Part shown: piece by piece, positions 33,215-42,736 of the stretch
How the letters are laid out: each line of letters starts with the position of its first letter
How positions within the stretch are numbered: the stretch's first letter is position 1
Source of the DNA: Chloroflexota bacterium
GTDB taxonomy: Bacteria; Chloroflexota; Anaerolineae; Anaerolineales; Anaerolineaceae
Direction of reading: 5' to 3'
NCBI GenBank assembly: GCA_021825925.1
Contig: JAKAFP010000009.1
Span: 54,446 to 118,445, forward strand
Length of the DNA: 64,000 nt
Notes under the pieces: model-generated
Database searches by the model: none
The model's input: the letters and a program-made list of their open reading frames with translations, nothing else
Told to the model about the DNA's origin: nothing
Made by a program: the position numbers and the translations under genes

Positions 33215-34024
33215 TTATTTGCCTTCTTCGATGGCTTTGGCAGCGATCTTATCCACCAGACCAGGTGCGATCAGTTTGAGCCATTGACCGAGCTTTCCGC
33301 GCAGGGTCATGACTTCTTCGCGGCGGCGATCTGCAATGGCTTTGATGCACAGGCTTGCACATTCAGGCGTGGACATGATCTTGCTTTTTTGCAGTGGATT
33401 GATGCCCAGGGGTTTGCCGTCCGCGCCAAAGCCGCGCTCCTGCACGCCGGTATCCACAAACCCGGGATAGATCATGGTGACGCTGACGCCTGTTCCGCGC
33501 AGCTCAACACGCAGCGAATCGAAGAAACCAACCATGGCGTGTTTACTTGCGGCATATCCCGTGCGGGTGGGCACGCCGGCTTTGCCGGTCAAACTGGAAA
33601 CAGCGGCAATCCGGCCCTTGGAGGCTTTCAGATGGGGCAGGGCATAATAGGTGCAGTAAACGCTGCCCAGATAATTCACCTGCATGATCTTTTCGAAGAT
33701 GGATATATCGCTGATCTCATCCAGACGGGCCCACATGGTGGTTCCGGCGTTATTGACCAAAACGTCAATTCTGCCGAAGGCTTTTATAGCGGCATCAATG
33801 AGAGAGCTGCACTGCCTGGGGTCAGACACATCGGTGGGTACGGCCACGGCCTTGCCGCCCAGTTTATAGCATAGGTTGGCCAACTCGATCAATTTATCAT
33901 CCTGGCGGGCGGCGAGTACGAGGTTCGCACCTTGGGCTGCCATTTGTCTGGCCATTTCCCAGCCGATGCCGCTGGAAGCGCCGGTGATGATCACTGTCAG
34001 ATTGTTAAAGGTGTTATCAGGCAT
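33215..34024 (-). CDS. SDR-family oxidoreductase
   Basis: 269 residues from ATG 34024, where GAGGAGA lies about 7 bases upstream. TGASSGIGWEMARQMA, VLVNNAGTTMWARLD, SSLTGKAGVPTRTGYAASKHA (Ser, Tyr-x-x-x-Lys) and IYPGFVDTGVQER are complete SDR motifs. The end (LRGKLGQWLKLIAPGLVDKIAAKAIEEGK) fits the DltE/YqjQ-type short-chain dehydrogenases. Substrate unknown. Confidence 0.92.
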   Translation of the reverse strand: MPDNTFNNLTVIITGASSGIGWEMARQMAAQGANLVLAARQDDKLIELANLCYKLGGKAVAVPTDVSDPRQCSSLIDAAIKAFGRIDVLVNNAGTTMWARLDEISDISIFEKIMQVNYLGSVYCTYYALPHLKASKGRIAAVSSLTGKAGVPTRTGYAASKHAMVGFFDSLRVELRGTGVSVTMIYPGFVDTGVQERGFGADGKPLGINPLQKSKIMSTPECASLCIKAIADRRREEVMTLRGKLGQWLKLIAPGLVDKIAAKAIEEGK

Positions 34025-34084
34025 GTCTGTCTCCTCTTGATACCCATTAAAACCAAGAGCACCCCAAAAAGGTACGCGTATTAT

Positions 34085-34114
34085 TTGACAAATAGCGACC
34101 ACTTGCATGATAAT
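34085..34114 (+). promoter_or_regulatory. Sigma-70-type promoter for the DUF1801 gene
   Basis: TTGACA (34085-34090), 18-base spacer, GATAAT (34109-34114); start codon 45 bp downstream. Divergent from the SDR gene. Confidence 0.7.
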
Positions 34115-34158
34115 ATGACCAAGTTTATCCGGTTATTAGTTTTTTTATAGGAGCCGAT

Positions 34159-34542
34159 ATGGAAAAAGGTAAAGCACTCCCAACTTCGATAGATCAATAC
34201 ATTAACGGGGCTCCGGTTGAAGTGCAGCAAAAATTAATTAAACTGCGATCAGTGATCAAGGCTGAGGTACCCGAAGCGGAAGAGCGCATCGCCTACGGCA
34301 TGCCCACTTTCAGCCAGGAGGGCAACCTGGTTCATTTCGCCGCGTTCAAGAATCACATCGGATTCTTCCCTGCGCCTTCCGGGATCGAACATTTTCAAGA
34401 TCAATTAGCCAGATACAAAACTTCGAAAGGGACAGTGCAAATCCCTCTGGATGAAGAGCTCCCTTTGGACCTTATCAGGGAGATCGTGCGCTTTCGATTG
34501 AAAGAAAACCTGGCCAAGGCAGCGGCCAAGCGTAAGAAATAG
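34159..34542 (+). CDS. DUF1801 (YdhG/iron-chaperone-like) protein
   Basis: 127 residues. SIDQYINGAPVEVQQKLIKLRSVIKAEVPEAEERIAYGMPTF is the DUF1801 front, with HFAAFKNHIGFFPAP and the basic tail LREIVRFRLKENLAKAAAKRKK-like end. Some members are annotated as iron chaperones (frataxin-fold), others unknown. AGGAGC precedes the ATG. Confidence 0.88.
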   Translation: MEKGKALPTSIDQYINGAPVEVQQKLIKLRSVIKAEVPEAEERIAYGMPTFSQEGNLVHFAAFKNHIGFFPAPSGIEHFQDQLARYKTSKGTVQIPLDEELPLDLIREIVRFRLKENLAKAAAKRKK

Positions 34543-34622
34543 AACCATCTGACATTCAGTTCATGACCGATCCCTGGTAGCATCCCCGGATGGATTGAAT
34601 AAAATGGTAAGATTCTCATCAA

Positions 34623-34904
34623 ATGACCGAGAGAAAAAGTGACCGTCATAGCAATTGCCCGATCACGGCTGATCCGCTGACAAGGGAAGAAGCCAATCGA
34701 ACGACAGCAGCGATCAAAGACAACCTGCCTGCAGGTTTGGCCCAGCCAGCTTTGCGGGCGTTGGCTACCGTGGGGATCAAGAGTCTGACTGATTTTACTA
34801 AGATTAGGGAAAGCGACCTGGCCAGACTGCATGGCATTGGACCGAATGCGCTGGCAAAGATCAAAGCGGCTTTGATAGAAGAAGGTCTTTCATTTTTGGC
34901 ATAG
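34623..34904 (+). CDS. Helix-hairpin-helix domain protein
   Basis: 93 residues. LPAGLAQPALRALATVGIKSLTDFTKIRESDLARLHGIGPNALAKIKAALIEEG is a single RNA-polymerase-alpha-CTD-like HhH unit (LxxLxGIGPxxLxxI). The first 40 residues are polar. Likely binds nucleic acid; function unknown. No strong ribosome site. Confidence 0.72.
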   Translation: MTERKSDRHSNCPITADPLTREEANRTTAAIKDNLPAGLAQPALRALATVGIKSLTDFTKIRESDLARLHGIGPNALAKIKAALIEEGLSFLA

Positions 34905-34930
34905 TCTCGTTTTGAAGGGTGGGAAGTTAA

Positions 34931-35326
34931 TTGAGAAAAAGTACACCAGCAATCATTTTGGTTATTCTATTACTAGGTATCTTGTTCCCCTTTGCGGCGC
35001 TCTCACAGGTTTCAGGGGTATATGCCAGTGGTTTTAATTTTGTGTTTAATTCACTGCTCTCACATATTTTGATGCACATGGTGCTGTTTGGTGGTCTGGC
35101 TTGGATCGCGATGCGCCTTTCTGCAAAGCGTCCAACCTGGCAAAGGGTTCTTTTGAGTCTGGGGGGAGTTCTGTTAGTGGGAATGCTCCAGGAGCTCATT
35201 CAAATGGTCAGCGTGGGTGTATTCAATATTGGCGCATCGCTTTTTGACCTGGGGATTGACCTGGCGGGGGGATCCATACCCTTATTCATCCATTTGGTTC
35301 TCTCAATGAGGAAAACTGCTCAATGA
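34931..35326 (+). CDS. VanZ-like small membrane protein
   Basis: 131 residues from TTG 34931. Four hydrophobic segments and the pattern QELIQMVSVGVFNIGASLFDLGIDLAGG, which matches the VanZ-like E-x-x-Q ... D-x-x-x-D/N-x-x-G block. Function of most VanZ-like proteins is unknown; the namesake alters teicoplanin resistance. GGGAAG lies just upstream. Confidence 0.7.
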   Translation: MRKSTPAIILVILLLGILFPFAALSQVSGVYASGFNFVFNSLLSHILMHMVLFGGLAWIAMRLSAKRPTWQRVLLSLGGVLLVGMLQELIQMVSVGVFNIGASLFDLGIDLAGGSIPLFIHLVLSMRKTAQ

Positions 35327-35392
35327 GCTATTTGGTTTGATTTCATCTATAATTGAATGGTGATCTGAAGAAGAATGCGGAGGGAATAGTTT

Positions 35393-35932
35393 ATGATATT
35401 GGAATTTATTCAGGAATTTGAACAGCAACTTTGGACGGCTGGGTATACGATTAATTCCAATGCGAGTATTCCCAGCGTACGTGCCTTGATTTCAGCGGTT
35501 TCACCCAAGATCACCAGCGTGGGACCGGTTAAGTTCATCAACTATTATTTATTTTTGGATTGGGACAAGGATCTTTTTGGGCGTTTGGAAGCCCTGATCG
35601 CTGCGCAAAAAAGTTTTAGAGAAGTAGTGAACAAGGATTTTCGCGTACCCAATGTCTGGCGTATGACGCTGCCTAGCATAGTGGTGGCAGCAGTGTCATC
35701 GGATGAATTTACACAAGAGGCTATTACTTATGTACAAACCCGATACCAAATCCCATGGAAAGGCGGGGAGGTTGGGCAAATGATGTTATTTGATCTGAAA
35801 AATCACAAGCAGTACTGCCATTTTCCACGTGGATATAAACAAACCGGCTCGATCCCATTGGGTTATGCTGTGGATGAATTGTTTGGGATGTACAAGACTC
35901 TTTACCCTGATGCCAAGACTTTTATGAATTAG
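35393..35932 (+). CDS. Conserved hypothetical protein
   Basis: 179 residues, soluble, no signal. ILEFIQEFEQQLWTAGYTIN..., then GPVKFINYYLFLDWDKDLFGRLEALIAAQKSFREVVNKDFRVPNVWRMTLPSIVVAAVSSD. I recognise no family. It has a good ribosome site (GGAGGGAA) and is followed after 8 bp by the pseudo-receiver gene, so the two are likely an operon. Confidence 0.68.
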   Translation: MILEFIQEFEQQLWTAGYTINSNASIPSVRALISAVSPKITSVGPVKFINYYLFLDWDKDLFGRLEALIAAQKSFREVVNKDFRVPNVWRMTLPSIVVAAVSSDEFTQEAITYVQTRYQIPWKGGEVGQMMLFDLKNHKQYCHFPRGYKQTGSIPLGYAVDELFGMYKTLYPDAKTFMN

Positions 35933-35940
35933 AGTAAGTC

Positions 35941-36714
35941 ATGCGCGTTTGTTTGATCCATTGGAACGAAAAAGAACGCCAGGAGCGCATTAATCAACTT
36001 ACCCTGGCGGGTATCGATATAGTGGAAGGTATAAACCCAGGACCGCTCTTTTCAAAGGCGCTGGAGGCTGCCAGGCCGGATGCTGTGGTCATTGATCTCT
36101 CACGCCTGCCTTCACAGGGACGTGACCTGGGGGTCATGATCCGAACCCGGGCGGGTACACGGCAGATCCCCATCGTGTTTGTGGAGGGTGCAGCAGACAA
36201 GGTTGCATCCATCCGTGAGCTACTGCCGGATGCTGAATTCACGACCTGGGAAGACATTTTACCCATACTCACGCGCGTCGTGGATTCCAAAGAAAAAGAC
36301 TTCCTACCGCAATCCTCCGTTTTTGCTGCCTATTCACAAAAGCCTCTGGCGACCAAATTGGGCATCAAACCCGGATTCCTGGTGTGTTTGATTGGCGAAC
36401 AGGAAGACCTTTTGGGCGATTCTGATCACCTACCCGCAGGGGTAAGAGTTGCCAACGAAATTGTCAATGATGCCAATTTATTCCTGTGGTGTCTGCACTC
36501 CCAGGCAGAATTCTCGGCCAGTCTCGCACTGATTAAAACACATGTAAAACATGCCCCGACCTGGGTGGGCTGGCCTAAAAAAGCGGCCGATCCTGGCTGC
36601 GACCTGACCCAAACGGTGGTTCGCGAACAGTGTTTGGCGGTGGGCATGGTGGATTACAAGATCTGTTCGATCAATGAAAAGTGGTCCGCTTTGCTTTTCA
36701 AGTGGCGGGGATAA
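35941..36714 (+). CDS. Receiver-like domain fused to DUF3052-like domain
   Basis: 257 residues. Residues 1-115 have a CheY-like outline (ARPDAVVIDLSRLPSQGRDLGVMIR with the Asp kept) but lack the acidic pair at the start and the Lys/Thr of a working receiver. Residues ~130-257 follow DUF3052: KPLATKLGIKPGFLVCLI, LFLWCLHSQAEFSASLALI, APTWVGWPKKA, TQTVVREQCLAVGMVDYKICSINEKWSALLFKWR. DUF3052 proteins have no established role. Combination is unusual. Confidence 0.75.
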   Translation: MRVCLIHWNEKERQERINQLTLAGIDIVEGINPGPLFSKALEAARPDAVVIDLSRLPSQGRDLGVMIRTRAGTRQIPIVFVEGAADKVASIRELLPDAEFTTWEDILPILTRVVDSKEKDFLPQSSVFAAYSQKPLATKLGIKPGFLVCLIGEQEDLLGDSDHLPAGVRVANEIVNDANLFLWCLHSQAEFSASLALIKTHVKHAPTWVGWPKKAADPGCDLTQTVVREQCLAVGMVDYKICSINEKWSALLFKWRG

Positions 36715-36761
36715 GAAAATTTTTTGATTCTTCAAAGGTGGTTTTATCTGTAATTCAGTTA

Positions 36762-36770
36762 TGCTATACT
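36762..36770 (+). promoter_or_regulatory. Possible extended -10 promoter
   Basis: TGCTATACT: TG one base before TATACT (36765-36770), without a convincing -35 box. Lies 155 bp before the lipoprotein start. Confidence 0.3.
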
Positions 36771-36924
36771 CTTTTTAACTCACTGTAACATCACATCGAA
36801 AAATCCCATCAAGACCTAAAAACATAAAACATTGCACTTTCATTGCAGAATGACAAGTCATTTTGTATTCCCCAAATATTAGTTGTCATTATTGGTAAAA
36901 AATAACACGAAAAGGGAGTATGCG

Positions 36925-37983
36925 ATGAAAAAAATACTTCACGTTTTTGTTGTTTTTGCCTTAGTATTTCTGGTTTCTTGTGCACAGCAAAATATTGGAA
37001 ATGTGACCTACGCCTGGATTGATGCCCCCATAGACAATTTATCATTGGAAAACCCCCAGCTCATCCAAATTGAAGGCCACGCTTCCTCCCTTGGTATGAT
37101 CGAAAGGGTGGATATTTCGATCAATGACACGCCATTGATCTCGCTGACAGATTTTTCCAATCAATCCAAGTTGGTAAGTTTTCAGGCTAGTTGGCAGCCG
37201 ACCTCACCAGGAGATTATGCCATTCACGTCATCGCATACGCCTCGAATGGCACAGCGAGCGCACCCGATACAGCACTGCTTCATATCGGGGGCACTGGTG
37301 AGTCTGACATCCCGGCAGCTGAAGCCACCACTCCAACCCCGACGAACACCTCTGAATTCACCCCAACCTTTACCTCAACGCCGACTCCGACCGCCACGCC
37401 CACAAAGACATTAACGCCGATCTTAAAACCAGTGATCAAATTCTGGGCGGAACCCAGTCAGGTTTCAGCGGGAGGATGCACATCCATAAATTGGAATGTC
37501 AGCAATGCCCGGAAAGTGATATTTGGGAATATTGAACAGCCTCTTGTGGGGGCTGATGAAGAGTGCCCTTGTGAAAACAAAACCTATACGATCACAGTCG
37601 TTCAACTTTCAGGGCAGGAGGAACAACGCACCATCACGGTAAACGTCTCCGGCATCTGTGATTCGGCGGCACCTCCGGCGCCTGTTTTGGCCGTCCCTGC
37701 CAACGGACTTTCCATCGCATGCAAAGCTTCTCAATCACTCACCTGGCGGCCAGTGGATGACCCCAGTGGAATAGCGGAATATCAAGTCAACGTGCAAAAA
37801 TCCGGGGACAACAGCAATTGGAACACTCTGCCCGGAACGAGTTTTACCGGCCTAAAAGATAAAACGGTGTCGTTGTCTGTTGAATGCGGATACTATTACC
37901 GCTGGCAGGTAAGAGCCATTGATGGAAAGGGCAACGTCGGTCCATGGTCAGATTGGTCTTACTTTGCGATCCTGCTGAGCTAA
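36925..37983 (+). CDS. Lipoprotein with Ig-like and fibronectin III-like domains
   Basis: 352 residues. Lipobox LVSC (Cys ~18), then an Ig-like domain (TYAWIDAPIDNLSLENPQLIQIEGHASSLGMIERVDISIND), a Thr/Pro linker (TPTPTNTSEFTPTFTSTPTPT), a second Ig-like domain with Cys (ISWNVSNARKVIF-like NWNVSNARKV, then ECPCENKTYTITV) and a fibronectin III end (LTWRPVDDPSGIAEYQVNVQK ... YYRWQVRAIDGKGNVGPWSDW). Surface-exposed. AAGGGAG precedes the ATG. Eleven bases separate it from the LysM gene, so they are an operon. Confidence 0.8.
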   Translation: MKKILHVFVVFALVFLVSCAQQNIGNVTYAWIDAPIDNLSLENPQLIQIEGHASSLGMIERVDISINDTPLISLTDFSNQSKLVSFQASWQPTSPGDYAIHVIAYASNGTASAPDTALLHIGGTGESDIPAAEATTPTPTNTSEFTPTFTSTPTPTATPTKTLTPILKPVIKFWAEPSQVSAGGCTSINWNVSNARKVIFGNIEQPLVGADEECPCENKTYTITVVQLSGQEEQRTITVNVSGICDSAAPPAPVLAVPANGLSIACKASQSLTWRPVDDPSGIAEYQVNVQKSGDNSNWNTLPGTSFTGLKDKTVSLSVECGYYYRWQVRAIDGKGNVGPWSDWSYFAILLS

Positions 37984-37994
37984 AGGAGGGAGAA

Positions 37995-40900
37995 ATGAAA
38001 AAACGACTCTGGATCCTTTATGCAATTTTAGGCTTGCTGGTGGTATTCCTCCTTCAATTGGGCGTGTTTTACTGGATCATGAAGGACCGGGCGGCCAATT
38101 CACATCCCCTGGTATTAATCCAGGCACCGCTGGATCGGCAATCATTGGTGGTTTCAAAAGGATTCATCGTCCATGCCACCGCCAGCGCTGATAAACCGCT
38201 TCAGAAAATGGAACTGTGGGTGGACGATATGCAAATTGCCAAAAAACTTCCACCAGCGGGGGAATCTCCCAGAATGATGGTCCTTTCTGAAGCGTGGGTT
38301 CCTGCCACGGCAGGCGTACACACCGTGACAGTCAAAACGGTGACCAATAACGGTGTGATAGGGCAGGCCAGCATCGAGGTGGATGTGGTTGAAGCATCCC
38401 TGGCTTCAGAACCCAAATACATTGTCGAAGAGGGGGATACTCTGGAATCCATTGCTGATGGTTTTGATATCAGCGTGGATGAATTGACTGCCTTAAATGG
38501 AGGAGGTGGATCGGATCTCACTCCGGGCGATGAGCTGGTTGTTCCTGTATTTTCTTCCGGTGGTTCAGGAGAGATGGAGCCGATTGCAAGTAGCGACACC
38601 GGCGGTGAAGGAGAGCCGCCACTGGAGGGGGCTCCCAACAGCGATGGCGCTTCGCCAGAATCCATTGAGTCAGTGGATATTGAATGGCCATTTTTCAGAT
38701 TCATGGCTCCCGTTGACCCCGTCCAATTAAAAGTTGAAGTCTTAAGACTTGATACCCCCAACAGTTTTGAATCACTGCATTGTTATGTCAGCCTGGCTGG
38801 CAGCACACCGCGCTGGATGCCTGATGTGGATTCCAACCAGAATACGGATGAATCATTTGACATGTCAAATAACGGCCGGGCATGGGATGTTGCTTCACAT
38901 ATGGCCAACGAGAATGCGCTAAAAATCTTTTGGGATGGCGACCAGTCCGTCCCAGTGGATATCAGTTGTGTCGGGGTGGCAGATGGCGGGCTGGATGCGG
39001 TGGACTTGGGGACGTTGCACAAAGATATCTGGCCGGAAGCATGGGGAATTATCCAACACGCGGCAAGTTCGGGCGGCGAAGATCGCTTTTCACTGGCATT
39101 TCGGGTCACCTGGCCAGAAAAAGGGCTGGATCCAAGCATTGCACCTCCGTGGAACACGGCCGTTGATGTCGGGCAGCATCAATTAACCTGGGATTATTTT
39201 CCCAACGATGGCAGTCATCCCACGATTGATGGTTTTGCGATTCTATTGAACGATACTTTTCAGTGGACTGTTGGCAGAAGCGCCCGCTCAACGCGGCTGC
39301 CAGAACAATGGTTCAACCTGCCTTGTGGGGATGAATACCGTTTTCAGGTGGTTGCTTTTGTTGGCGGTTTTCCCTCCGGAAATTACTCGTTGCCTTCCAA
39401 CACTGCCATCATTAGCGGCGGTGACATCGGCGGACCGGGGTGTGGACAATCCGTGCGGGTCACCTTTGAAACGCTCAAAACTGGTGAGGTTGGCGGAGAC
39501 CTAAGCCCGGTGTACGGCGATTTTTATGCCAATGAGCAGCAGCTTAATTTCGACGGGCGGCCGCCTGAGGACGATAATTTTCCGTCCACTTTTGGACTGC
39601 GCCGTAATTCGGAGGTGCAGGTCAGCCAGATCATGACCGGATTTGGCAATGGAGACAGCCAAATGCTGGTTGAAATTCCGGCTGGGAACCCTTCTGTTCT
39701 TGAAATCCCGCTGGCGTTGGGATTTGAAATATTTCACGGGTCGCAAAAGGTTTGTTCAGGCCAGCAATTCATTGATGAAACGCAGTTGGCTTCCGCTTTT
39801 GAAGGTGAAATCACCACCGACTTACCGGTTGGATCCATGCCCGATTGGTGCAAGGTCACATTTAATCTATCACCGGTCGGTGAGACGCCGGTGGTTGATC
39901 CGGGGGCGCCGCCGCCGCTGCCGGATATTGTGGTCGAAAACTTGAGTGTAGACCCCAGTTCTGGCAAACTGCGAATTCATGTCCGTAATGTGGGCATGGC
40001 CACCTGGACCAACAAGGATTTGGTGGCCCGTGTTTACTCTTTTGATGGCACGGAATTCGGCACATTTACCTGGCCTAATTCCACTCTTGCTCCTGGCGAA
40101 ACACTAATTCTTTCGCATGGTGGCATGGATCCACAGCCTGCGCTGGGCGCCTGTGTACTGATGGATCCTGAGAATGCCGTACAAGAAGAAAGAGACCGTT
40201 ACGTTGACTCCGGTGTTTTAGCAGAAAAACCTCGCTATTGCAGACCTTTGCCAGATCTTTCCATCCCCAGCGTATTGTTTGACCAATCCACAAATCAGTT
40301 GAATATCGTTTTGCAAAACAATGGTGAAACCACGCTGACCAATGCAGACACTGATGGATCGCTTGATCATGCCATTCTTGTGGTTTGGCTCGAGTTCCCG
40401 GAGGGCAGACCGGTCATGAAAAATTTCGAGAATTTTGACCTTGGCGCACGGGAATCCACAACCTTGTTGATTGATGTTAATGATGCGTTGCGACAAAGAA
40501 TGCGTGACGGTTATACAGTACGTATCAACCCTGAAAATACAATTGCTGAAAAAGATACTTCAAACAACGCTTATCAAGTCGAAGCCACTGAACGGCTGCG
40601 TTTGGTTTGGAGGACGGGTTGGGCGACTTTTTGTCCGACCAATCATTATCAGATGATGGGTGAAAATGTCAGCTACCACAACACGTGGGATATGCACTTG
40701 TCAGCCTATATCAGCGGAGGGGGTTCCAGACGCACCGTGGTGGATTGGAATTCTCCTGAATTTGAGGCGACTTGGGATGAAATTCAAGGTGCGGGTTGGT
40801 GCAGTGATTTTGTATCTGATTGGTTTGAAATCGCAGGTGACGAAGAATTAACCATCACCCGTTCAGCAGGGTTGGATATTCCCACCCATGGTTACCGCTG

Positions 40901-41180
40901 GTACAACGGAGGTGCCGAAACGGTCTCCGCTGCCAATGGATTTGGCGGTACTACCTTGGTTGCTTCTGGCACGGGCGAGGAATGTTTTGTAGACAGTCTG
41001 CTCTTTAGAAGACCGGTCATGGGGTTATACACGATCGGCACTGGAGCCTGTGGACCGATCCGCTGCAGTGGAATGAGCGAGGATGGCATCCGCATGTTGA
41101 GCCCGATTGAGGCGCGCAGCGACGACTTGACCGGTTATTGTTGGTGGACTACCACCTATAGGCTTTTCCAGGAGGAATAA
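37995..41180 (+). CDS. Large membrane-anchored surface protein with LysM and CARDB-type domains
   Basis: 1061 residues. One amino-terminal anchor (LWILYAILGLLVVFLLQLGVFYWIM), an Ig-like domain, a LysM repeat at about 140-185 (YIVEEGDTLESIADGFDIS ... LTPGDELVVP; binds peptidoglycan), a linker, FN3-like segments (DGFAILLNDTFQWTVG), two CARDB-type repeats (PDIVVENLSVDPSSGKLRIHVRNVG and PDLSIPSVLFDQSTNQLNIVL), and a 130-residue Cys-containing end. AAGGAGGG precedes ATG 37995. It opens 11 bp after the lipoprotein gene. Cell-surface role inferred; no enzymatic motif seen. Confidence 0.8.
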   Translation: MKKRLWILYAILGLLVVFLLQLGVFYWIMKDRAANSHPLVLIQAPLDRQSLVVSKGFIVHATASADKPLQKMELWVDDMQIAKKLPPAGESPRMMVLSEAWVPATAGVHTVTVKTVTNNGVIGQASIEVDVVEASLASEPKYIVEEGDTLESIADGFDISVDELTALNGGGGSDLTPGDELVVPVFSSGGSGEMEPIASSDTGGEGEPPLEGAPNSDGASPESIESVDIEWPFFRFMAPVDPVQLKVEVLRLDTPNSFESLHCYVSLAGSTPRWMPDVDSNQNTDESFDMSNNGRAWDVASHMANENALKIFWDGDQSVPVDISCVGVADGGLDAVDLGTLHKDIWPEAWGIIQHAASSGGEDRFSLAFRVTWPEKGLDPSIAPPWNTAVDVGQHQLTWDYFPNDGSHPTIDGFAILLNDTFQWTVGRSARSTRLPEQWFNLPCGDEYRFQVVAFVGGFPSGNYSLPSNTAIISGGDIGGPGCGQSVRVTFETLKTGEVGGDLSPVYGDFYANEQQLNFDGRPPEDDNFPSTFGLRRNSEVQVSQIMTGFGNGDSQMLVEIPAGNPSVLEIPLALGFEIFHGSQKVCSGQQFIDETQLASAFEGEITTDLPVGSMPDWCKVTFNLSPVGETPVVDPGAPPPLPDIVVENLSVDPSSGKLRIHVRNVGMATWTNKDLVARVYSFDGTEFGTFTWPNSTLAPGETLILSHGGMDPQPALGACVLMDPENAVQEERDRYVDSGVLAEKPRYCRPLPDLSIPSVLFDQSTNQLNIVLQNNGETTLTNADTDGSLDHAILVVWLEFPEGRPVMKNFENFDLGARESTTLLIDVNDALRQRMRDGYTVRINPENTIAEKDTSNNAYQVEATERLRLVWRTGWATFCPTNHYQMMGENVSYHNTWDMHLSAYISGGGSRRTVVDWNSPEFEATWDEIQGAGWCSDFVSDWFEIAGDEELTITRSAGLDIPTHGYRWYNGGAETVSAANGFGGTTLVASGTGEECFVDSLLFRRPVMGLYTIGTGACGPIRCSGMSEDGIRMLSPIEARSDDLTGYCWWTTTYRLFQEE

Positions 41181-41282
41181 TCACTCAAGTTCAAACACCT
41201 CTCTTATTTGGACCGAGTGGAATTCCATACGGTCCTTTTTCATTTATACTATTTGAATCATAAGAGATTTGGAGCCATGCAC

Positions 41283-42659
41283 ATGACAGATACCATTAAG
41301 GACTTTCATTCAATGGATCACGAGATTCTATTTGAGCGAGCCAAAGGTTATGCCTTTGATTATTTACAGAATGTGAATGACCGTAATGTTTACCCCGATG
41401 AGAGAGCGCTCGAGGGTTTGAAAATGTTTGATGAACCGCTTGCCGAGAAACCCGGTGACGCCGAAAAAATTCTTGGTATGCTGCACGACTACGGGTCCCC
41501 GGCGACAGTGGCGACTACCGGCGGCAGGTACTTTGGGCTGGTGGTGGGCAGTTCTTTTGCGCCAGTGATGGCGGTGAAATGGCTGGCCGATGTGTGGGAC
41601 CAACTGGCGCCGCTGTATGTGACCTCGCCGATCATGGCCAAGTTGGAATCCGTGTGTGAAGTGTGGATGAACGACCTGCTTGGGCTGCCCAGCGACTGCG
41701 CCATGGGGCTGGTGAGCGGAACCTCGATGGCGACCATGGCCGGTTTCGCGGCGGCCCGTTACGAACTGCTGCGGCGTGCCGGCTGGGATGTGAACACAAA
41801 GGGGCTCTTCGGAGCGACGCCCATTCGTGTGGTGGTGGGGGCTGAAGCGCACAGCTCGGTGTTCAAGGCGCTGGCGATCCTGGGTCTTGGCCGTGAACGG
41901 GTGGAATTGGTACCCGCGGATGAACAGGGCCGCATGCGCGCTGATCAACTTCCATCGCTGGATGGCAACACACTCTTGATCCTGCAGGCAGGCAACGTGA
42001 ACTCCGGGTCTTTTGACCCGATTGATGAATTGTGCGATGCGGCAAACAAGGCTGGCGCCTGGGTCCATGTGGATGGCGCTTTCGGTTTGTGGGCGGCAGC
42101 TTCTGCCAATAAGAAATACTTGACCAAAGGCATTGAAAAAGCGGATTCGTGGTCCGTGGATGGACACAAGACGCTCAATACGCCTTACGATTGCGGCATC
42201 GTGATCTGCAAGGACCGCAAGGCAATGATCACAGCCATGCAGGCCAGCGGAGATTACATCCTTTACAGCGACCAGCGCGACGGTATGCTGTACTCGCCCG
42301 ACATGTCCCGCCGGGGGAGGGCCGTGGAGCTGTGGGCAACGCTCAAGCTGCTGGGTAAAGGCGGGGTGGAGGAGCTGGTGGACGGTCTGTGCGAGCGGGC
42401 ATCCCAGTTTGCCAAAGAGATCAAGGCAGAGGGATTCAACGTCTTGAATGATGTCGTTTTCAACCAGGTGCTGGTGACCTGCGATTCCGCGGAGGAAACC
42501 ATGGCAACGCTGCGGCATTTACAGCAATCTGGTGAATGCTGGTGCGGCAGCGGAAAGTGGCACGGCATACCCGTGATCAGGGTGAGCGTGTGCTCGTGGG
42601 CAACCACCGAGGAAGACATCAGCCGCACGGTAAGGGCGTTCGTGAAGGTGAGAAATTAA
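41283..42659 (+). CDS. PLP-dependent group II decarboxylase-like protein
   Basis: 458 residues. PLP lysine is in SVDGHKTLN (Lys296), with HVDGAFGLW upstream (the Asp that holds the pyridine N) and AEAHSSVFKA (His stacked on the ring). Front: TTGGRYFGLVVGSS. Typical of the pyridoxal-dependent decarboxylase family (amino-acid decarboxylases and related), but the substrate cannot be told. I use ATG 41283, since GGAG (41271-41274) is 8 bases upstream; ATG 41277 is too close to it. Three hairpins follow before the convergent operon. Confidence 0.88.
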   Translation: MTDTIKDFHSMDHEILFERAKGYAFDYLQNVNDRNVYPDERALEGLKMFDEPLAEKPGDAEKILGMLHDYGSPATVATTGGRYFGLVVGSSFAPVMAVKWLADVWDQLAPLYVTSPIMAKLESVCEVWMNDLLGLPSDCAMGLVSGTSMATMAGFAAARYELLRRAGWDVNTKGLFGATPIRVVVGAEAHSSVFKALAILGLGRERVELVPADEQGRMRADQLPSLDGNTLLILQAGNVNSGSFDPIDELCDAANKAGAWVHVDGAFGLWAAASANKKYLTKGIEKADSWSVDGHKTLNTPYDCGIVICKDRKAMITAMQASGDYILYSDQRDGMLYSPDMSRRGRAVELWATLKLLGKGGVEELVDGLCERASQFAKEIKAEGFNVLNDVVFNQVLVTCDSAEETMATLRHLQQSGECWCGSGKWHGIPVIRVSVCSWATTEEDISRTVRAFVKVRN

Positions 42660-42667
42660 AATAGAAC

Positions 42668-42700
42668 AGACTCCCGCAGACTTTAAGTCTGCGGGAGTCT
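42668..42700. repeat. 16-bp palindrome after the decarboxylase gene
   Basis: AGACTCCCGCAGACTT (42668-42683) and its reverse complement (42685-42700). Shares the core CCCGCAGA/TCTGCGGG with 8204-8236. Followed by AAAAACAAC, so on the minus strand U's precede it. Confidence 0.75.
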
Positions 42701-42736
42701 AAAAACAACGCGGGTCTTTTTGAGAGGTATTTATAA

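Noticed and set aside
37321..37440. Frameshifted Pro-rich frame (37217-37414) as a gene
   Set aside because: It is the Thr/Pro linker codons of the lipoprotein read in another frame.
41364..42518. Minus-strand frame of 384 codons opposite the PLP decarboxylase
   Set aside because: The plus-strand protein has full PLP motifs; the antisense translation is His/Arg/Gln-rich without family marks.
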